From Antitrichia curtipendula (taxonomy: Eukaryota; Streptophyta; Bryopsida; Hypnales; Leucodontaceae), in assembly GCA_951230915.1 (NCBI GenBank), contig OX579636.1:5037001-5101000 (forward strand): a DNA stretch of 64,000 nucleotides. The letters run 5' to 3'. The translations under genes were made by a program, and so were the position numbers. Under the pieces are notes generated by a model. It was not told the DNA's origin and did no database searches. It saw nothing but the letters and a program-made list of their open reading frames with translations. Positions 59,972 to 64,000 of this stretch are shown here, piece by piece (within the stretch, counting starts at the first letter, position 1; each line of letters opens with the position of its first letter).

Positions 59972-61562
59972 TAACTATAAAGCACTTTGCCACCTCAAAA
60001 AAATGCTTTCAAGAATATATTTGAATTCATTGAAGCTTATTCTAGGGACATGTCAAATGAAAAAATCGACTTTTGCATCAAGGCTACATATTACTCAAAA
60101 AAATATAGTATAGTGCTTGCAAATTGTCCATTGACCTCTCTTTTTCAATGTGCTTAACATTTGCTTGAAATAGGCACAAGAACGTTTTAGAAATGATCCT
60201 AGGCACTAAACATACATTAGTATTTTATTTCATTTTGAATTGTAATTATGTTGTTGCAAATTACTATTGATATCACATAGCTAACTACTTAAATATATTT
60301 TTATTTATTTAAGACTGATTTTGAATGGAATAGGATGGGATTCAAGAAGTTTGGGCATTTTTTTCGTAGTCATTAGATGAGATTCAGCTACTTGACAAGG
60401 CTGCAAATTCCCCCGAGTTCCTGGACTGCGGGAACTCAACCACAACAACAATTTGACATAGTAGAACTATTGCCACGTTAGATAAGAATAATTTTTATTT
60501 TTTTATTTTTTATTTTTGAATTCTTCTGTATTTGGGCCAGTAGTGGCTGATTCACAGCATAGAAAAATGGCCTGAAATGGCCCTCCAATGCCCTCAAAAA
60601 ATATCTAATAATTGTCATTTGTTTTAAGTTTCTACAAATAAGATGAATTAAAAAGAGTTTAGATGATATGAGTGAACTGGGACAAATTTTGATGTATTTA
60701 GATGGTTTAGATGGACTTTGATGTGGAGTTGGATATGCTTCTATTTGAATTATTTCAAACCACTTCAAACCAATAAGACTTATTTATATAGGCTAATTTC
60801 TTAATCATCTAGGCTTACATCACATCAATTGGTCTTACTATAGTCATTTTGGCTTGCTTGAATTCATTTGTTCTCAATTACAATTCCATTTGCATGTAAA
60901 TAACAATTGGATGGTCCTTAGAAAATCTTATCAATTTATACATCTAAAGCATCTATATACATTGTCCAATCAATTTTTTCCTTTGAGATTATATAAGGTC
61001 ATTTGACAAGTCAATTAGTAATAATAAATCAACTCAATTTTATTTTATTTAATATTTATTTGTTTATAATAGATTTTATAATTATTAGGTGTAAGTCAAT
61101 CATTTCTAACTTCCGTAAATATCATTAATTTTCAGGTGGATTACATCCAATTATTGTGGCAAGAAACTCTTTATAGGTTGGAATAAGAGTTGACTCAATT
61201 TAATTCTCCATTCACTTTAGCTCACTTTCTAAGTTCTTCTAAATTTGTTCAATCTTTAAAGATCTATTAAAGTTTCTAATTACCTATCTTCTACATTCTC
61301 ATCCATCCATCCAAATACATTAAAACCATGATCCTAAAGAATTAATCAATGTTAGCTTAGTCAGCAAGGTTGAAGTTAACTCCTAACTACCTAACCTACC
61401 ATATATGGTCAATAATAAATTTCAAACTTGTTTTTGTGTGGATATTTAAATTTTTTTTATTATTTAAAAAAATGTATGAGCAATATTCAAGGTTAACTAT
61501 TAGAAACTTATTTTTTTCATTGAAAAAAATAAATACTTGATTTTTGAGAGGTCCTCAAAGTC

Positions 61563-61602
<40 letters not shown>

Positions 61603-61979
61603 CACCAGTGTAAGTGTAAAGCTTGCCAATTTCACTTGATTTGAAATTTAAAAAATTGTGTTTACCCATTTGCTTTGAAATAGTTCCAGTAGAAAGTATA
61701 AGGTGTTGAAAATCTATACATGCAAGTGTTGATTTGGAATTAGTTGCAATTTTAACTCATTAAAAAACCCTTGCATTTCAACAATTGCAAGGTTGGATTG
61801 TGTAATGAGTTTGATAGCTCTTTCATTTGAACTTTAAGTTTTTAGAAGTACATTTTAGTGTGCTAACTCAATTTCTAGTTGTTCATATCACCTCACCAAT
61901 CCCAAAATCCTCTTATATGCAAACAGTTTCTCAAACATTGTAGAAAGGGGCAGCATACTAAAAATAGTATAAGATGAAG
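59972..61979. other. Gene-free AT-rich stretch
   Basis: No gene is recognised. About 60400-60600 shares words with 26.7 and 34.8 kb (for example 'agaactattgccac'). A TA/CA microsatellite lies near the end. Confidence 0.5.
61563..61602. repeat. (AT)n(AC)n compound microsatellite
   Basis: About ten AT units run directly into about ten AC units. It is a simple repeat, probably polymorphic. Confidence 0.95.
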
Positions 61980-62102
61980 ACACCCTAAAACGTCCGTGTA
62001 CCGAATTCCTTCACTATGTACCATGGATGCACATTTTCGTAGTAAGAATGTATTCTTTGGGTACATGGTGACGGAATTGGGTACCGGGACGATTTAGGGT
62101 GT
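61980..62102. mobile_element. 123-bp foldback MITE-like element
   Basis: The ends ACACCCTAAAACGTCC and, from the right, ACACCCTAAATCGTCC continue into arms of about 45 bp containing 'gtaccgaattccttcac' and its complement. The target-site duplication is unclear. It lies about 1 kb before the F-box/PP2-like start. Confidence 0.75.
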
Positions 62103-62251
62103 TTCCACCTTACATACATTTCTCTCCAGTATTCTAAAGTGAAATGAAACGGAAGACCCTGGCTGGACGGAGTTGAGGCGTCACCGGACAGTGATCTCAA
62201 GGTATTTCTACGGCGGATTTGGTTGTTTCCTGTCTCGTTTTTTCTGTTGGA

Positions 62252-62740
62252 GGTTTTGGGATTTCGATCAATGCCAATTGCAAAATATTGGTCACTCGAA
62301 CGAGATCTTTTGACCGACAGTAGACATCCAGTATGTGTGTTTAGGGATGCGAGACTATCGGTAGGTGCGTGGTGACACTCTATCCTTCTCGAAAAGGTAT
62401 TGTCAATTTCAATTCGAGAACTATTCACGATCTGAATGGGCTTCTATTGATTAGATTGATATGCACGTTTTGGCTTGATGGAAATGAGAGTTCACGGTTT
62501 GGGGATTTCAATCAATGTCAATTGCAGAATATAATGGTCACTCGAACGAGATCTTTTGACCTACATCCAGTATCGAAAATTTGAGTTCACGGGGTTGAGA
62601 ATACTGAATTTCATCTTTTTCGAGTTTTTTAGGGTTGTGTGATTAGGGATGTGAGACTGTCGGTAGGTGCATGGTGACACTCTATCCTTCTCGAAAAGGT
62701 ATTGTCAATTCCAATTCTGTTCACGATCTGAATGGGCTTA
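62252..62740. repeat. Tandem duplication upstream of F-box/PP2-like gene
   Basis: Units at about 62252-62443 and 62495-62740 share long near-identical runs such as 'ggtcactcgaacgagatctt' and 'tgacactctatccttctcga'. The second has an extra segment of about 60 bp in the middle. Both lie in the promoter or leader. Confidence 0.8.
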
Positions 62741-63074
62741 AGATCAACGCATTAGCGAATGGAAGAGAATCGTAACTGAAGTTCCGTATTTTTCAAATAC
62801 TCCAAAATATTCTACAGATTTTCCAAGTTGAAATTGTAGGGAACCTAATGTTGACACTCGACGACCTGTAGTTGAGCAACTTTGAAGCATCAACTCCCTT
62901 GCGTGGCTTCAACTTCCATTGGTTTCTTTTGGAAGTTGGTAAATGTAGGTGTTGCATTTTGGAATTGATCTCTTTTCGGTATCTTGCCTTTTGTCTTTGA
63001 TTTCTGGAAAATTGGAGGGCACTGTTCTGGACTAGATATCTTATTTGTTTTCTTTGCAGTTTTGCGACATCGTA

Positions 63075-63449
63075 ATGGAGGGGATGTTAACGGCCACGGA
63101 AAAGAACAAACTCGACATGGACAGCAACCAGCCTCAAGAGAGCGAGGAGCATGATGAATTTGACAGCAGCAATGAGCAGTGTAATGAAGCTGTTCTGGGA
63201 GACTTGCCTGAAGTCTGCATCGCTATGATCCTCTCCTGCTTGCCTCCACGAGAGGTTGCGAAGCTGGCGTGCGTCTGCTGTTCTTTCCGTGCGGCTTCTA
63301 ATTTCGATTCTGTTTGGGAGAGGATGCTGCCTCCAAGGTACAAAGACATCCTCGCACTTGACCCGGATGTTGTCCCTGCACAAACTGCAAGCAAGAGAGA
63401 AATCTTCGATCATCTCTGCCAGCCCATGCTTCTTGCGAACAACACACAG
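63075..63449 (+). CDS. F-box/PP2-like protein, first coding exon (runs off window)
   Basis: 125 codons are visible. An acidic, Ser/Glu/Asp-rich N-terminus is followed by an F-box (about 40-86: LGDLPEVCIAMILSCLPPRE, VAKLACVCCSFRAAS, VWERMLPP) and the spacer DHLCQPMLL that precedes the PP2 lectin-like domain in plant F-box PP2-A/B proteins. Such proteins are expected to be SCF substrate receptors that may bind glycans. The exon ends at CAG|GTGCAG; the lectin part, expected to begin with a F-W-L-D-K-type motif, is not found before 64000, so the next exon lies outside. An acceptor (TTTGCAG) at 63053-63059 shows that the leader is spliced just before the start. Confidence 0.85.
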
Positions 63450-64000
63450 GTGCAGACTAACCTCTTTAATATTTCTGCCTGCCTGGGGTCTCCCCAAATA
63501 CATGACTTCCACAACCTTTTCGAAGTTGATCAAAACGAAGATTTCAAGCATGATCTTAAGAAATTATCTTGGAACTTGGAAAATTTATCATAAATCTTTG
63601 TCAAATCAAGTTCGAAGCATTATATCTTGAAATTCGCCCAGAACAAATTTTAGTATACGAATTTTGGTATGATTGGCTGAACTAGTGCGGTGGTTGACAT
63701 GGCATAATAAGTCTACAATATTTATTATTTAATGTGTTCAAAGTCTTAAAACGTCCTATATGTATGAATAATCATAGAATATGGATATATTCATTATTTT
63801 GGGTTTTTCCATAATTCAAGAAAGCATGCATTGTTGATGTAAATGTTTGAATGCCATCTCATTTCTGAGTCTGGCAGTATCCATTATGAAGCTTCCTACT
63901 GGAGAAAACAGTGGTTGAAACTTATGAAGATGACGTATTTCTCCTGCACTGCATTACTGGAAGGGTCAATCAATTTCAAGGCCATTCAATTTCTAATTGC
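63450..64000 (+). other. Probable first intron of the F-box/PP2-like gene
   Basis: The open frame continues for 47 codons past the predicted donor but no longer resembles the family. No PP2-type exon is seen to the end of the window. Confidence 0.5.

Noticed and set aside
1..64000. tRNA, rRNA and other structured RNA genes
   Set aside because: I found no B-box-like GGTTCGANTCC with a matching cloverleaf and no rRNA-like stretch on reading both strands; a covariance-model scan was not possible.

Overview
The window reads as nuclear DNA of a land plant. Coding regions are broken by GT-AG introns, the intergenic DNA is very AT-rich, and the recognisable proteins belong to plant families: an ATX1/CCH copper chaperone, a secreted PL1 pectate lyase, a plant SAM-domain protein, a single-exon F-box protein and an F-box/PP2-like protein. 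TTTAGGG telomere-type units occur at one breakpoint. Gene content and style fit a seedless plant (bryophyte or lycophyte), but I cannot fix the species.

Layout. 1-9.2 kb is gene-free and consists mostly of an old direct segmental duplication with 75-bp minisatellite arrays, plus a GC-rich foldback. 9.46-11.14 kb (+) is the copper chaperone. It converges on a seven-exon SAM-domain gene at 12.80-15.56 kb (-). 16.1-20.3 kb is gene-free with a large foldback element. 21.05-23.66 kb (-) is a six-exon pectate lyase with a TATA box about 1.2 kb upstream and a probable leader intron. 24.9-38.3 kb is a gene desert rich in short DNA transposons. 41.46-45.23 kb (+) is a seven-exon gene for a 743-residue protein; its centre looks like a Crypton/ZMYM-type tyrosine-recombinase domain with substituted catalytic positions. 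45.2-52 kb is again transposon-rich. 52.89-54.05 kb (+) is the F-box gene. It is followed by a copy of the 3' end of the 743-residue gene, so the region around 45 kb and that around 54 kb are a direct segmental duplication. 55.9-60 kb holds nested transposons. An F-box/PP2-like gene starts at 63.08 kb (+) and runs off the window.

The two observations most worth following are: (1) a set of eight intact-ended elements plus one truncated one, all non-autonomous and about 0.65-1.27 kb, every intact one bounded by TTAA and starting CCC/CCCC or a close variant, which are the marks of the piggyBac superfamily; one insertion is confirmed by an empty site inside the window; (2) the putative domesticated tyrosine-recombinase gene, which joins an N-terminal coiled coil, a poly-Asp tract, the recombinase-like core, an AT-hook-like motif and a proline-rich tail. 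The genes here do not form one pathway. Exon models were built by hand from splice signals, reading-frame continuity and family resemblance; no database search was run.
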